A DNA stretch of 64,000 nt from Deinococcus arboris (lineage in GTDB: Bacteria; Deinococcota; Deinococci; Deinococcales; Deinococcaceae). The first letter of the stretch is position 1; the number at the start of each line of letters is the position of its first letter. The notes beneath the pieces are model-generated. The model was not told the origin of the DNA. It did not search any database and saw only the letters and a program-made list of their open reading frames with translations. Location: assembly GCF_009755355.1 (NCBI RefSeq), contig NZ_WQLB01000018.1, positions 1 to 64,000 on the forward strand, read 5' to 3'. This document shows, piece after piece, positions 39,613 to 50,291 of the stretch. Made by a program: the position numbers and the translations under genes.

Positions 39613-39654
39613 ACATATATATGTCTCAGGCTATAGAATGCAAGCGCATATGCG
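39613..39654. promoter_or_regulatory. Two palindromes between the GGDEF-RHH operon and groES
   Basis: ACATATATATGT (39613-39624) and CGCATATGCG (39645-39654) are perfect palindromes in a locally AT-rich stretch. TTATATATCTAAG lies just before them. Ribbon-helix-helix proteins often bind such dyads, so they are candidate operators for the GGDEF-RHH protein (inference). Confidence 0.55.
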
Positions 39655-39712
39655 AAACCGCCCTCCCAGCGCACCTTGAGCGCACCACACTCAGATTCCC
39701 AGATTCAAAGAT

Positions 39713-39742
39713 TTGACAATTTTCTTACGAGAGGACTACTCT
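39713..39742 (+). promoter_or_regulatory. Promoter of groES-groEL
   Basis: TTGACA (39713-39718) and TACTCT (39737-39742) are 18 bases apart, about 77 bases before the groES start. No CIRCE repeat (TTAGCACTC dyad) is visible, so HrcA control is unlikely at this site. Confidence 0.7.
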
Positions 39743-39819
39743 TGCGTGCGGAACGGCAAAAACTCGCTGGAATGTCCGGCCGGGTGCGCCCCATATCCCA
39801 TCTCTCAGGAGGACACAAC

Positions 39820-40107
39820 ATGCTGAAACCTTTAGGTGACCGCGTTCTGGTTGAAATCATCGAGGAAGCCGAGCAGAAGACGGCGGGCGGCCTGTACGTC
39901 CCTGATACTGCCAAAGAAAAGAGCCAGCGCGGCAAAGTGATCGCTGTGGGCAACGGCAAGGTGCTGGACAACGGCACCCGCGTGGCGCTGGATGTCAAGG
40001 AAGGCGACACCGTGTACTTCGCCAAGTACGGCGGCACGGAAGTCAGCCTGGAAGGCAAGAACTACTCCATCCTCGCTGAACGCGACATCCTCGCCATCGT
40101 CGAGTAA
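39820..40107 (+). CDS. groES: Co-chaperonin GroES
   Basis: 95 residues, the normal length. It forms the heptameric lid on Gro[34 protein letters not shown] includes the mobile loop. [16 protein letters not shown] and ERDILAIVE complete the beta-barrel. AGGAGGAC lies 7 bases before the ATG. An in-frame upstream reading starting at 39676 crosses the promoter and was not used. groEL follows after 77 bases. Confidence 0.97.
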   Translation: MLKPLGDRVLVEIIEEAEQKTAGGLYVPDTAKEKSQRGKVIAVGNGKVLDNGTRVALDVKEGDTVYFAKYGGTEVSLEGKNYSILAERDILAIVE

Positions 40108-40172
40108 GCGGGCGCGGGCCCTGACCGGCTCGCCTCAGCTTCCGGCCCTTTTTCCCTCTCTGAAGTCTTTAA

Positions 40173-41819
<1,647 letters not shown>

Positions 41820-41888
41820 ACCAACGCAACTTCAGCGTGAACGGCACAGGTGCTGGGCCTCTCTCCCACTGCTGAACCCCACACGCCA

Positions 41889-41914
41889 GCCGCCCACCTT
41901 CTCCGGTGGGCGGC
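41889..41914 (+). terminator. Rho-independent terminator of groESL
   Basis: GCCGCCCACC (41889-41898) pairs perfectly with GGTGGGCGGC (41905-41914), followed by CTCGTTTTGGTGTTG. It lies 69 bases after the groEL stop. Confidence 0.9.
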
Positions 41915-42107
41915 CTCGTTTTGGTGTTGTGGCTGGACTCTGGAGGTCCGCAACCGTGCTCCGATGTTCCCTGCAAACGGCTGTAGCAAAGACCCACGCT
42001 GCGGCGCTGGACACCACCTCCCTCAGCGCCGCTCTAGGCTCTCGTACAGAGTTTTCTCTTCAAAACGCCATCACTGGCCCGAGGCTGCCCCGCCGCATCA
42101 GCGCCCC

Positions 42108-42758
<651 letters not shown>

Positions 42759-42834
42759 GCTGCCCACTGTAGCCCTGGCGCGCGCCAGTCCAGGCAGGAT
42801 CAGGTGGCCTGAAGCCCTACAGCGTCCAGTGTGA

Positions 42835-42840
42835 TATACT
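42835..42840 (+). promoter_or_regulatory. -10 box of rpmF
   Basis: TATACT in TGATATACTC. The -35 region is weak (CTGAAG-like, spacing 18-19). Confidence 0.6.
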
Positions 42841-42932
42841 CCCGGCTGTTGTCTCGCGCCTGTCCCAGTAGTGGGGGCGGTCCGAGAATCGCGCCCCGGC
42901 GAGAAACGCCGTGCGGCCCAGGAGAGACCAAA

Positions 42933-43115
<183 letters not shown>

Positions 43116-43127
43116 CCCCCGCTCTTC

Positions 43128-43161
43128 AGCACAGCGCCTCCAGCACTGGGGGCGCTGTGCT
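43128..43161 (+). terminator. Rho-independent terminator of rpmF
   Basis: AGCACAGCGCC (43128-43138) pairs perfectly with GGCGCTGTGCT (43151-43161), with TTATG following. It is 13 bases after the rpmF stop. Confidence 0.85.
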
Positions 43162-43257
43162 TTATGCAAAGGCGTGACGCACATGGCCAGGAGAGCCACG
43201 TCAAAAGCGGCGCCCAGCGCCGTCCCAGAGGAACACACCGTGCCCGGTCGACTGGGC

Positions 43258-43320
43258 TTGACGCCGCGTGCATATCGGGGTATCCTTTTCTTATCACCGT
43301 CCAAGAAGGGCGGCTTTTTT
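43258..43320 (+). ncRNA. Promoter-terminator micro-unit, copy 1
   Basis: TTGACG (43258-43263) and TATCCT (43281-43286) are exactly 17 bases apart. The predicted start is the A of ATCACCG at 43293. CCGTCC (43297-43302) pairs with GGGCGG (43308-43313) over an AAGAA loop, followed by C and six T. This predicts an RNA of about 28 nt. Two more copies lie at 48236 and 48423. The next gene (43398) has its own -10 box, so the unit need not serve it. Confidence 0.7.
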
Positions 43321-43397
43321 ATTGTGATTGACTCTTCACGCGCGGGCCTGACTAACCCCGTGAGGAAACTGGAAGGCGCGCCGCCGTAGCATCAGGT

Positions 43398-44432
43398 ATG
43401 GCGACCCCTGACCCGGCCCGCTGGCGCCTGACCGAAAGTGGGCGGCGCCGCGCACGGCTGTGGATTACCGGGCTGGCCAGCGCCGGTCAACTCGGCGCGG
43501 CCCTGCTGCTCAGCCGCGCTGGGTCGGGGCAGATATGGGAACCGCTGCTGGGCGGGGTCCTGTGTGCCGTGGCCTGCGCGCTGGTGGCCAGTTCGCGCAT
43601 TCCGTGGCGCTGGGTGGATATCGGGCTGTTGGTGGCCGCCACCCTGAGCGTGGGGGGCCAGCTGCTAACGCATGACACGGGCGCGCCGCTGCCCCCCAGC
43701 GTGCAGTTTGCTGGCGTCTTTCTGTTCCTGACTGGATTTATCGTGCTGCCGGTGGGCTGGGGGGCACTGTATGCCGGGGGCGTGCTGGCAGTCTACAGCG
43801 CCGTCCTGCTGCGCAGCGGTGACCTGACGGCCCTGTGGCAGCTGGGCCTGGCCGGGCTCCTCAGCGCGTACCTGTCGGCCTTTGGCCGTACCATCTCGGC
43901 CGAGCGGGCCGAGGCCGAGGCCTTCGAGCGCCTGGCTCTGACCGACCCCCTGACGGGGCTGGACAACCGCCGCGCCATGATGGCCCGCCTTCAGAAAGCC
44001 GCGCACACCGGGCAGCCGGTCACGGCGCTGCTGCTGGATATTGACCGCTTTAAGGGCATCAATGACCGCCTGGGACACGATGTGGGGGACGAGGTGCTGC
44101 GCGAGGTGGGCCGGCGGCTGCGCGCGGCCGTGGGCACGCACGGCGCGGTGGCCCGCTGGGGCGGCGAGGAATTTCTGGTTCTGCTGGACGGCGCCGCGTC
44201 GGCCCAGGCCACCGGACAGGCGCTGCGTCAGGCAGTGCGGGCCGCGCCCATGGCCGGCGGCGTGACCGTGACCGTCAGCCTGGGCGGCGCGGCGCTGCGC
44301 GAGGTGGGCACCGTGGGCGAACTGCTGAAACTTGCTGACGCCCGGCTGTATGTCGCCAAGAGCAGTGGCCGTGACCGCGCCGAACTGAGCGTGCCTCAGC
44401 TGCATGAAGTGCAGATCCAGACCCTGGCCTGA
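43398..44432 (+). CDS. Membrane GGDEF diguanylate cyclase
   Basis: 344 residues. About five to six hydrophobic segments (22-155) form a small membrane sensor module with no recognised name. A short coiled stretch (SAERAEAEAFERLALTDPLTG) leads into the GGDEF domain, with DIDRFKGINDRLGHDVGDE and the active RWGGEEFLVLL. It is expected to make cyclic di-GMP. The ATG is preceded by TAGCAT (43387-43392) with a gap of 5 bases, another leaderless arrangement. The micro-unit at 43258 lies just upstream. Confidence 0.88.
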   Translation: MATPDPARWRLTESGRRRARLWITGLASAGQLGAALLLSRAGSGQIWEPLLGGVLCAVACALVASSRIPWRWVDIGLLVAATLSVGGQLLTHDTGAPLPPSVQFAGVFLFLTGFIVLPVGWGALYAGGVLAVYSAVLLRSGDLTALWQLGLAGLLSAYLSAFGRTISAERAEAEAFERLALTDPLTGLDNRRAMMARLQKAAHTGQPVTALLLDIDRFKGINDRLGHDVGDEVLREVGRRLRAAVGTHGAVARWGGEEFLVLLDGAASAQATGQALRQAVRAAPMAGGVTVTVSLGGAALREVGTVGELLKLADARLYVAKSSGRDRAELSVPQLHEVQIQTLA

Positions 44433-44440
44433 GGGTCAAC

Positions 44441-44460
44441 ACCCTGCCACCTGCCAGGGT
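44441..44460 (+). terminator. Weak hairpin after the membrane GGDEF gene
   Basis: ACCCTG (44441-44446) can pair with CAGGGT (44455-44460) shortly after the stop codon. The stem is short and the downstream bases are not T-rich. Confidence 0.35.
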
Positions 44461-44532
44461 CTACACCCCCTGCGGCCCCGCTGAAAAAGGCGGCCAGGGA
44501 ACTTCTGACTAGAGGGTTTCGTACCTGGCCGC

Positions 44533-45306
44533 ATGGAATTTACCTGGACAGCCAGCACGGAACGGGAACTGGACGCACAAGGGTCCAAGCTGCAAGTGCT
44601 GGAGTACAGCGCCGCGCCGATGGAGTCGCCAGTGAACGGCTACCATCAGCCCCTTTCGCGCCCCGGACGCTGGCGCCAGCTGGCCGTGCATGTGACAGGA
44701 CAACCTGGGAGCGCCGTGCTGGAACCCGGCGCGCTGCAATACCTGCGTGGCGACCTCGACATACAGGCGGTCAACGCAGGCGGCGGCAGCGGTCTGGGTG
44801 GGTTCCTGCGCGGGGCGGTAACGGCCGCCGCCACCGGCGAAGGGCTGTACAAGACCGCGTATAAGGGTAGCGGCATCCTGTACACCGAGCCCACGCGCCT
44901 GCACCTTTTGCTGGGCGAACTGCGCGGCGAGTCGCTGATCGTGGATGACGGCGCCTTCGTGGCCTGTGTGGGCGACGTGCAGGTGGGCCGCCACATCAAC
45001 CACGGTTTTGCTCAGGCGGTGGGCAGCGGCGAGGGCCGGGTGCAGCCCAAGTTGACCGGCAGCGGCCTGTTTGCCCTGAAAAGCCCCGTGCCGCCCGAAG
45101 AATTTCAGGTGCTGGAGCTGAACAACGAGACCCTGAAGGTGGACGGCAATCTGGTGGTGGCTTATACCGATGGCCTGGAGTTCAAGGTGGAACGCAGCGC
45201 GCGCGGCCTGCTGGGCAGCGGCAAAACCGGCGAGGGTTTTGTCCAGGCCTACCGGGGCACCGGCCGGGTGTGGCTGGCGCCTACCCTGCCCCTTCACCTG
45301 AGTTAA
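44533..45306 (+). CDS. AIM24-family protein
   Basis: 257 residues, almost all beta-structure. [32 protein letters not shown] (written across its core pattern), [22 protein letters not shown] turns and [23 protein letters not shown] match the AIM24/TRAP-like fold. The yeast namesake is a mitochondrial inner-membrane protein. The bacterial role is not known. There is no signal peptide or membrane segment. A terminator follows, so it is probably monocistronic. Confidence 0.85.
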   Translation: MEFTWTASTERELDAQGSKLQVLEYSAAPMESPVNGYHQPLSRPGRWRQLAVHVTGQPGSAVLEPGALQYLRGDLDIQAVNAGGGSGLGGFLRGAVTAAATGEGLYKTAYKGSGILYTEPTRLHLLLGELRGESLIVDDGAFVACVGDVQVGRHINHGFAQAVGSGEGRVQPKLTGSGLFALKSPVPPEEFQVLELNNETLKVDGNLVVAYTDGLEFKVERSARGLLGSGKTGEGFVQAYRGTGRVWLAPTLPLHLS

Positions 45307-45330
45307 GCGCGGCAAGCATATGGAACAGAC

Positions 45331-45350
45331 ACGCGGCGGACTGGCCGCGT
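45331..45350 (+). terminator. Rho-independent terminator of the AIM24-like gene
   Basis: ACGCGGC (45331-45337) pairs with GCCGCGT (45344-45350), followed by TGTTTGTTG. It is 24 bases after the stop. Confidence 0.75.
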
Positions 45351-45744
45351 TGTTTGTTGCGGCAAATGAATAGGCAGGTACTGCTGAAGAACAGCAGACC
45401 GAACGGGCAATAGGTCAGTACGAACACGACGCTGTTCAATCCAGCTTCTGTGTGTTGTGGATGAAGCGGGAACCATGCACCAGAGCCGGGTGCATGGCCT
45501 TCACAGAGCCAGCAGGTGGGTGTCTGAATCGTTCCTCGGTGCGCTGCAAACAGGCCAGTGGGCGGGGCACCTCTGGGCCAATTGGCGCAGGACGGGCGCG
45601 CAGAGCGTCACTATGCTGAACATACGACCTCCCCGAGGTTCAATTGGCGAACCGACCCGGCTCGCTCCAGCCCCTGCGCGGCCTCCGCTGATTCGCCTGC
45701 CCGGACAGGCGCCGCCGCCCCACGCCCCTGTCTTCCGGCCTGCC
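45351..45744. other. Intergenic region before the BCS1-like gene
   Basis: A frame is open from 45457 and continues into the BCS1-like gene, but its first 96 residues have no recognisable fold and no ribosome-binding site, so I treat it as non-coding. No repeat or operator is obvious. The promoter of the downstream gene was not located. Confidence 0.45.
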
Positions 45745-47085
45745 ATGAACATCCCCGACCCGCTGACCCTCTGGCGAGAGCTGGAGGCCGCCGTCCGCCA
45801 CACCCTCACCCACAATGAACTGGCTCAGGGCGGCTTGCTGATCGCTCTGCTCAGCGCCGTTGCCGTGCAGGCCCGCAGCGTGCCGGCACAGACGGTTGGG
45901 TGGCTCAAGGGCCGCTTTACCGTCACGCTGGACGTGCAGGGCGACGACCCCGCCTTTCCGTGGCTGGCCGCCTGGCTGGCGGCGCAGCCGGTGGGGCGGC
46001 ACCTGCGCCATCTGGGCGTTGTGACCCGCTTCAACGAGCAGATGGGCGGCCAGAACCTCTGCCTGGGCACCGACCGCGACGGCGACGAGGTCAACGTGCG
46101 CCTGGTGCCGCTGAGCGGCCAGGTGCTGCTGCGCTACCGGGGCCACTGGCTGCTGGCGCGCCCAGCCCGCACCCAGCGCCAGGCGCAGGGCCGAGCATCC
46201 GGTGGCTTTGACCACAGCCTGACCTTCCGGCTGCTGTCGGGCGCGCGCCACCTCATCCCCGACCTGCTGCGCGACGCCTACCAGGCCACCGCCGGGCAGG
46301 GCGACGGCCGCATTGAGATCCACGTGCCCAGCTACGACAGCTGGAGCCTGGCCGAACGCCGCCTGGCCCGGCCGCTGGGGAGCCTGATGTACGACGGCAC
46401 GCTGCTGGAGAGCCTGCAGGGCGACCTGCACAGCTTTTTTCAGGACCGCGAGTGGTACGCCGATATGGGGATTCCTTACCGGCGCGGCTACCTGCTGCAC
46501 GGCCCGCCCGGCAACGGCAAAAGCAGCCTGGTGGCGGCACTGGCCGGCACTTACGGCCTGAACGTCTGCGTGCTCAATCTGGCCACCCCAGAGCTGACCG
46601 ACGACCGCCTGAACACCCTGCTGGGAAACCTGCCCCGCCGCGCCCTGCTGCTGCTGGAAGACATTGACGCCGTGTTCCTGGGCCGCGAGGCACGCGCGCC
46701 GACCGTCAAACTGTCTTTCAATGGCCTCCTCAATGCCCTCGACGGCGTAGCGGCGGGCGAGGGCCGCGTGACCTTTATGACCACCAACGACCTCGCCGGA
46801 CTGGACCCGGCCCTGATTCGGCCCGGCCGCGCCGACCGGCATCTGCACTTGGGCAACGCCTCGCCCGCCCAGGTGGCCGGGATGCTGCGCCGCTTCTGGC
46901 CCGCTTGGAGCGCCGAACAGGTGGACGCCCTGGCCGCACGCGTGCCGGGCGGGCTGCTGAGCATGGCCCGCGTGCAGGAATTCCTGCTGGAACGCCGCGC
47001 TGACGAGGCCGCCGTGATGCGCGACTGGGCCGGGCTGGTGGGCACCCCCTGTCCCACCCGCTTAAAGCTGGCCGCAGCCGGCTGA
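45745..47085 (+). CDS. BCS1-like AAA+ ATPase
   Basis: 446 residues. One N-terminal hydrophobic segment (about 25-45) is followed by a BCS1-type N-terminal domain (VTRFNEQMGGQNLCLGTDR). An AAA+ module comes next, with Walker A GPPGNGKSS (K259), Walker B LLLEDIDAVF (E305, D306) and arginine-finger region LIRPGRADRH. Mitochondrial BCS1 moves the folded Rieske protein across the inner membrane. The bacterial homologue's client is unknown. The ATG at 45745 was chosen because it starts the conserved N-terminal helix. The gene follows the AIM24-like gene, separated by a terminator. Confidence 0.85.
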   Translation: MNIPDPLTLWRELEAAVRHTLTHNELAQGGLLIALLSAVAVQARSVPAQTVGWLKGRFTVTLDVQGDDPAFPWLAAWLAAQPVGRHLRHLGVVTRFNEQMGGQNLCLGTDRDGDEVNVRLVPLSGQVLLRYRGHWLLARPARTQRQAQGRASGGFDHSLTFRLLSGARHLIPDLLRDAYQATAGQGDGRIEIHVPSYDSWSLAERRLARPLGSLMYDGTLLESLQGDLHSFFQDREWYADMGIPYRRGYLLHGPPGNGKSSLVAALAGTYGLNVCVLNLATPELTDDRLNTLLGNLPRRALLLLEDIDAVFLGREARAPTVKLSFNGLLNALDGVAAGEGRVTFMTTNDLAGLDPALIRPGRADRHLHLGNASPAQVAGMLRRFWPAWSAEQVDALAARVPGGLLSMARVQEFLLERRADEAAVMRDWAGLVGTPCPTRLKLAAAG

Positions 47086-47131
47086 GACAGACCCGCCGAG
47101 CGAGTGAGAGAGCGTAGGGATGCCGCGATAT

Positions 47132-47166
47132 GACGGCGCAACCGGGAGGTGACCGTCTGCGCCGTC
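47132..47166 (+). terminator. Hairpin after the BCS1-like gene
   Basis: GACGGCGCA (47132-47140) pairs perfectly with TGCGCCGTC (47158-47166) across a 17-base loop. CTTGATC follows, so the T-tract is poor. It may be a terminator or 3' stabiliser. Confidence 0.55.
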
Positions 47167-47225
47167 CTTGATCAGTGCCACTTGCCTGCACGCTCTAGTG
47201 CCCCAGCACGCGACCCCGTGCCAGC

Positions 47226-48158
47226 ATGGGCCGGATGCTGAACGCCCTGGGAACCGTCTTGCTGCCCGTCTTCGTGGTGGCGGGGCTGGGGGCGCTGCTG
47301 TCCAGCCGGCTGCCCATAGACCAGGCCACGGTGGCCCGCCTGACGCTGTATCTGCTGTCTCCGGCGCTGGTGCTGAACGTGCTACTCACCACGCCCATCC
47401 AGGCGGGCGAAATCCTGGCCCTAGGCGCGGCCTACGCCCTGACGGTGGCCGGGTGCCTGGCGCTGGGCTGGCTGTGCGGTCTGGGTGCGCCGCAAGCCGA
47501 GCGGCGCGGCCTGATGGCAAGTGTCAGCCTCTGGAACAGCGGCAACATGGGCCTGCCTATCGCCCTGTTTGCCTTTGGCCAGACTGGCTTTGCCCAAGCG
47601 ACCCTCCTGTTTCTGATGTCCTTTGTGACGGTGTATCTGGTCGCGCCACTGGTGTACAGCGCTGGCGTGCGGACCGAGGGTCAGCCGCGCGCTGGGCTGG
47701 GCGCCGGGCTGCTGAATATGGTGCGCTTGCCGGCGGTCTGGATGGTCGGCCTGGGGGTGGTGCTGCGGGCCCTGAACGTGACCCTGCCTACGGGTCTGGC
47801 CCGCAGCGTCGAACTGCTGGCCCAGGCTACGCTGCCGGTGGTCCTGCTGTCATTGGGCCTGCAACTGGGCGCGGGAGGTTGGCCCCGCTTGACCCGCCGT
47901 GTGTGGCTGGCAGTCGCGGCGCGGCTGGTGGGCGGGCCGCTGCTGGCGCTGGGGGCCGGCTGGCTGTGTGGCCTGGATGGTCAGGCGCTGGCGGTCTTGG
48001 TGCTGTCGGCCAGTATGCCCACGGCGGTCAATGCCCTGCTGATGGCCCGCGAATATGGCAGCGACGCCGAAACGGTGGCGCGCGCCGCCTTTTTGAGTAC
48101 CCTACTGAGTCTCCCCACTGTGGCCGGGGTGGTGGCCCTGCTGCCCCGCCTGAACTGA
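47226..48158 (+). CDS. AEC (auxin efflux carrier) family transporter
   Basis: 310 residues with about ten membrane segments in two inverted halves. VARLTLYLLSPALVLNVLLTT and SLWNSGNMGLPIALFAFGQ in the first half, and ASMPTAVNALLMAREYGSDAE in the second, are family signatures. Bacterial members export or exchange organic acids such as malate. The substrate here is unknown. Two ATG codons (47226, 47235) are possible starts. It is not clearly in an operon. Confidence 0.9.
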   Translation: MGRMLNALGTVLLPVFVVAGLGALLSSRLPIDQATVARLTLYLLSPALVLNVLLTTPIQAGEILALGAAYALTVAGCLALGWLCGLGAPQAERRGLMASVSLWNSGNMGLPIALFAFGQTGFAQATLLFLMSFVTVYLVAPLVYSAGVRTEGQPRAGLGAGLLNMVRLPAVWMVGLGVVLRALNVTLPTGLARSVELLAQATLPVVLLSLGLQLGAGGWPRLTRRVWLAVAARLVGGPLLALGAGWLCGLDGQALAVLVLSASMPTAVNALLMAREYGSDAETVARAAFLSTLLSLPTVAGVVALLPRLN

Positions 48159-48235
48159 AAAGCAATGCATAAGCGCGCCGCAGAGAACTGAGGATGGCCG
48201 TCCAGCACAGGGTTTTCCGACCCCTTGGTTGAGTC

Positions 48236-48297
48236 TTGACGTGCGCTGCATACCGCGCTATTCTTTTCTTATCACCGTCCGAGAAGGGCGGCTTTTT
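48236..48297 (+). ncRNA. Promoter-terminator micro-unit, copy 2
   Basis: TTGACG (48236-48241) and TATTCT (48259-48264), spacing 17. Predicted start at the A of ATCACCG (48271). Hairpin CCGTCC (48275-48280) / GGGCGG (48286-48291) with a GAGAA loop, then C and five T. Predicted RNA of about 27 nt. The spacer contains GCTGCATACCGCGC, as in copy 3. Confidence 0.72.
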
Positions 48298-48422
48298 CGT
48301 TATGGGTCTCTGGCGGCCAGCTTGGACAGGAACCTGCCATAGAAGCAGCCTGCATACACTTCTTGCTCAACAGTCAGTTCAATGCCTTGCTGGACACGCT
48401 TTTTCAGGTTGTCTGGCTGGAC

Positions 48423-48489
48423 TTGACCCCGGCTGCATACCGCGCTATCTTAGTTTTATCACCGCCGAAGAAGGCGGGTTTTTTATTTT
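48423..48489 (+). ncRNA. Promoter-terminator micro-unit, copy 3
   Basis: TTGACC (48423-48428) and TATCTT (48446-48451), spacing 17. Predicted start at the A of ATCACCG (48458). Hairpin CCGCC (48462-48466) / GGCGG (48473-48477) with GAAGAA between, then G and six T. The stem differs from copies 1 and 2 but still pairs, a compensating change. Predicted RNA of about 27 nt. Confidence 0.72.
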
Positions 48490-48545
48490 GGTCAGCTTGC
48501 GGGCCTGACAGGCCGCTGTCAGAACGCCGGTACACACTAGAGGCA

Positions 48546-48680
48546 ATGCGAATCCCTGGCTTTCGGAGTCTCCGGCAGGCGAAGGTGGAATGGCGGGTCA
48601 AGTACGGCAATCGCTGCAATGGCGGGCGCACGGGCCGGATCAAGGTGCGCGTTCCCAAGCCGCACCGGCGCGGGGCGTAG
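48546..48680 (+). CDS. Small, very basic protein of unknown function
   Basis: 44 residues, including 13 Arg or Lys (for example VEWRVKYGNRCNGG and IKVRVPKPHRRGA). It has two small features that favour a real gene: TACACA at 48531-48536, 9 bases before the ATG, and a high basic content fitting nucleic acid binding. It sits right after micro-unit copy 3. There is no known family match from reading. It could also be a chance open frame in GC-rich DNA. Confidence 0.4.
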   Translation: MRIPGFRSLRQAKVEWRVKYGNRCNGGRTGRIKVRVPKPHRRGA

Positions 48681-48733
48681 AGCAAGCCACCCGGCGCATG
48701 TGGACCAGAGGGAGCGGCCGGTAGGGTGACCCT

Positions 48734-49156
48734 GTGACCACCGACCCCGTCTCGCTGGTGCCCGTCACCGAATGGGCCCCGCTGGTGCCCGAATTGATGA
48801 CCAGCGACCTGGCCCGCAGCCTGGACCTCTATACGCGCCTCTTTGGCTTCACCCTGCACTACACCCGGCCCGGCTTTGCCTACCTAAGCCTGGGTCGGGT
48901 GCAGTGGATGCTGGAACAGGCGGAGCCGGACAAGGCGTGGCAGACAGGCCCGCTAGAGAGGCCTTACGGACGCGGCATCAATTTTCAGATTCAGGCGCCG
49001 GACTTGGGCGCCCTCCATGAGCGGCTGACGGCGGCCAGCTACCCGCTGTTCCAGCCCCTGCACACCGCCACCTACGCCGAGGGCGACACCCTGCACACCG
49101 TGCGGCAGCTACTGGTTCAGGACCCCGACGGCTACCTGCTGCGGTTCACCGATTAA
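48734..49156 (+). CDS. VOC/glyoxalase-fold protein
   Basis: 140 residues from a GTG. VPELMTSDLARSLDLYTRLFGFTLHY and FAYLSLGRVQWML in the first half, and [20 protein letters not shown] in the second, are the paired modules of the vicinal-oxygen-chelate fold (glyoxalase I, dioxygenases, bleomycin resistance). Its position after TAGGGT (48722-48727), 6 bases before the GTG, suggests a leaderless transcript. The substrate is unknown. Its end overlaps the convergent gene by 4 bases. Confidence 0.85.
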   Translation: MTTDPVSLVPVTEWAPLVPELMTSDLARSLDLYTRLFGFTLHYTRPGFAYLSLGRVQWMLEQAEPDKAWQTGPLERPYGRGINFQIQAPDLGALHERLTAASYPLFQPLHTATYAEGDTLHTVRQLLVQDPDGYLLRFTD

Positions 49157-49605
49157 AGGCGCTGCGCGGCAATCAGGCCTGACAGCCGTTCCAGGCGGCC
49201 CCGCAGTGCCAGCAGGTAGACGGGCGGCGGGACCTCCTCACCGTAGGTCCAGGCCCGCACCCCGCCCTGCTCGCCCGCCAGCAGCTGGTCGAGCACCCGC
49301 AGCAGCATGGCGCGGCCCGCCTGATGTTCGGCCAGCAGCTCGGGCAGGGTCATCCCGGCCAGAGGCGCCGTGGTGCGCAGGGGCAGGCCGTCCAGCCGGC
49401 CTTCCAGACCAATTCGCATCTCCATCTGGATCTTGCGCTCCATGCCAATGGCGGCGCGCAGGGTCTCCTCGGCGCCGGCGGCCCAGCCCTGCGGGTCTAG
49501 GGGCGCGGGCGGCAAGTCGGCCAAGGCGCGGCGCACGGCGGCCAGGTCGGCGGTCGCCGCCTCCCGCTTGGGGGCGTCCAGGGGATGCGGTTCGGGGGCG
49601 GTCAT
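49153..49605 (-). CDS. Conserved-looking hypothetical protein, helical
   Basis: 150 residues from the ATG at 49605. It is predicted helical throughout ([63 protein letters not shown]). It has a central AEHQ and a Trp-Tyr pair near [13 protein letters not shown]. It has no family that I recognise, although the bundle shape faintly recalls DinB-type proteins. It lies divergent from the gene at 49646 and convergent with the glyoxalase-fold gene. Confidence 0.65.
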   Translation of the reverse strand: MTAPEPHPLDAPKREAATADLAAVRRALADLPPAPLDPQGWAAGAEETLRAAIGMERKIQMEMRIGLEGRLDGLPLRTTAPLAGMTLPELLAEHQAGRAMLLRVLDQLLAGEQGGVRAWTYGEEVPPPVYLLALRGRLERLSGLIAAQRL

Positions 49606-49645
49606 GGGCCCCAGTCTGCCGCATGGGGCCGCTATGCTGCACCTT

Positions 49646-50131
49646 ATGCAGCACACCCGCACCTGGTCTGACGTGTATGGCAGCGCCCGCGCCCTGTTTG
49701 AAGGCCGCGCCGGGGGGCACGCCTGGCTGGTCGCCGCGCCCCCCGACCTGGCCGCCCCGCTAGCCGAGGCCCTGGCGCGTGTGGACGGCAAGGGCCGCGT
49801 GGCGCTGGTGGTCCACGACGGTCTGACGCCCCTGCTGGCCGCGCTGAATGAAGAACAGCCGCGCGGCGTGGTCGTGGTGGCTGGGCAGGCGTTGGCCGGC
49901 GGGCCAGCGATGACGGTGCCCGAACGCTATGTAGCGGGCGACGGCGCGGCCTACCAGGAAGGAGGCGAGTTTCCGGCCTGGACGGGCGACACCGGCACCG
50001 AGGGCCCTCAGAGCGAATGTGCCCCAGCCAGTGCCGCCGCCCTGCTGGGCCTGCCGGTGGTGGTGACCACACCGGCCCAGGTGGCCCAGACCCTGATGGC
50101 CTGGATGGACCGCACCCCGCACGGCCGGTAA
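49646..50131 (+). CDS. Hypothetical protein (161 residues)
   Basis: Encodes 161 residues from the ATG at 49646. TATGCT (49633-49638) ends 7 bases upstream, so the mRNA is probably leaderless and an ATG at 49634 lies inside that box. The sequence alternates helices and strands ([48 protein letters not shown]), like a small Rossmann-type fold. No motif identifies a reaction. It precedes the HemW-like gene by about 160 bases. Confidence 0.7.
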   Translation: MQHTRTWSDVYGSARALFEGRAGGHAWLVAAPPDLAAPLAEALARVDGKGRVALVVHDGLTPLLAALNEEQPRGVVVVAGQALAGGPAMTVPERYVAGDGAAYQEGGEFPAWTGDTGTEGPQSECAPASAAALLGLPVVVTTPAQVAQTLMAWMDRTPHGR

Positions 50132-50291
50132 GAAGGCCCCCGAGCCCACCAGTGGCCAAGAGGAGAACAGCGCTCCTCTGGGCGGAGCGTATGCACGCCA
50201 GCCCGTTCCCGATGGAGTGGCGTAACCGACGCCATCGGCAGAGGACCGCCCGGAACAGTTGGCGTGCGCGCCGCGTTTTACACTGCCGCGC

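Noticed and set aside
39568..39819. CIRCE element before groES
   Set aside because: I looked for the TTAGCACTC/GAGTGCTAA dyad and did not find it. Only the RHH-type palindromes and a simple promoter are visible.
45457..45744. Upstream extension of the BCS1-like gene
   Set aside because: The extra 96 residues are proline- and arginine-rich without a fold, and the BCS1 family N-terminal helix begins at the ATG at 45745.
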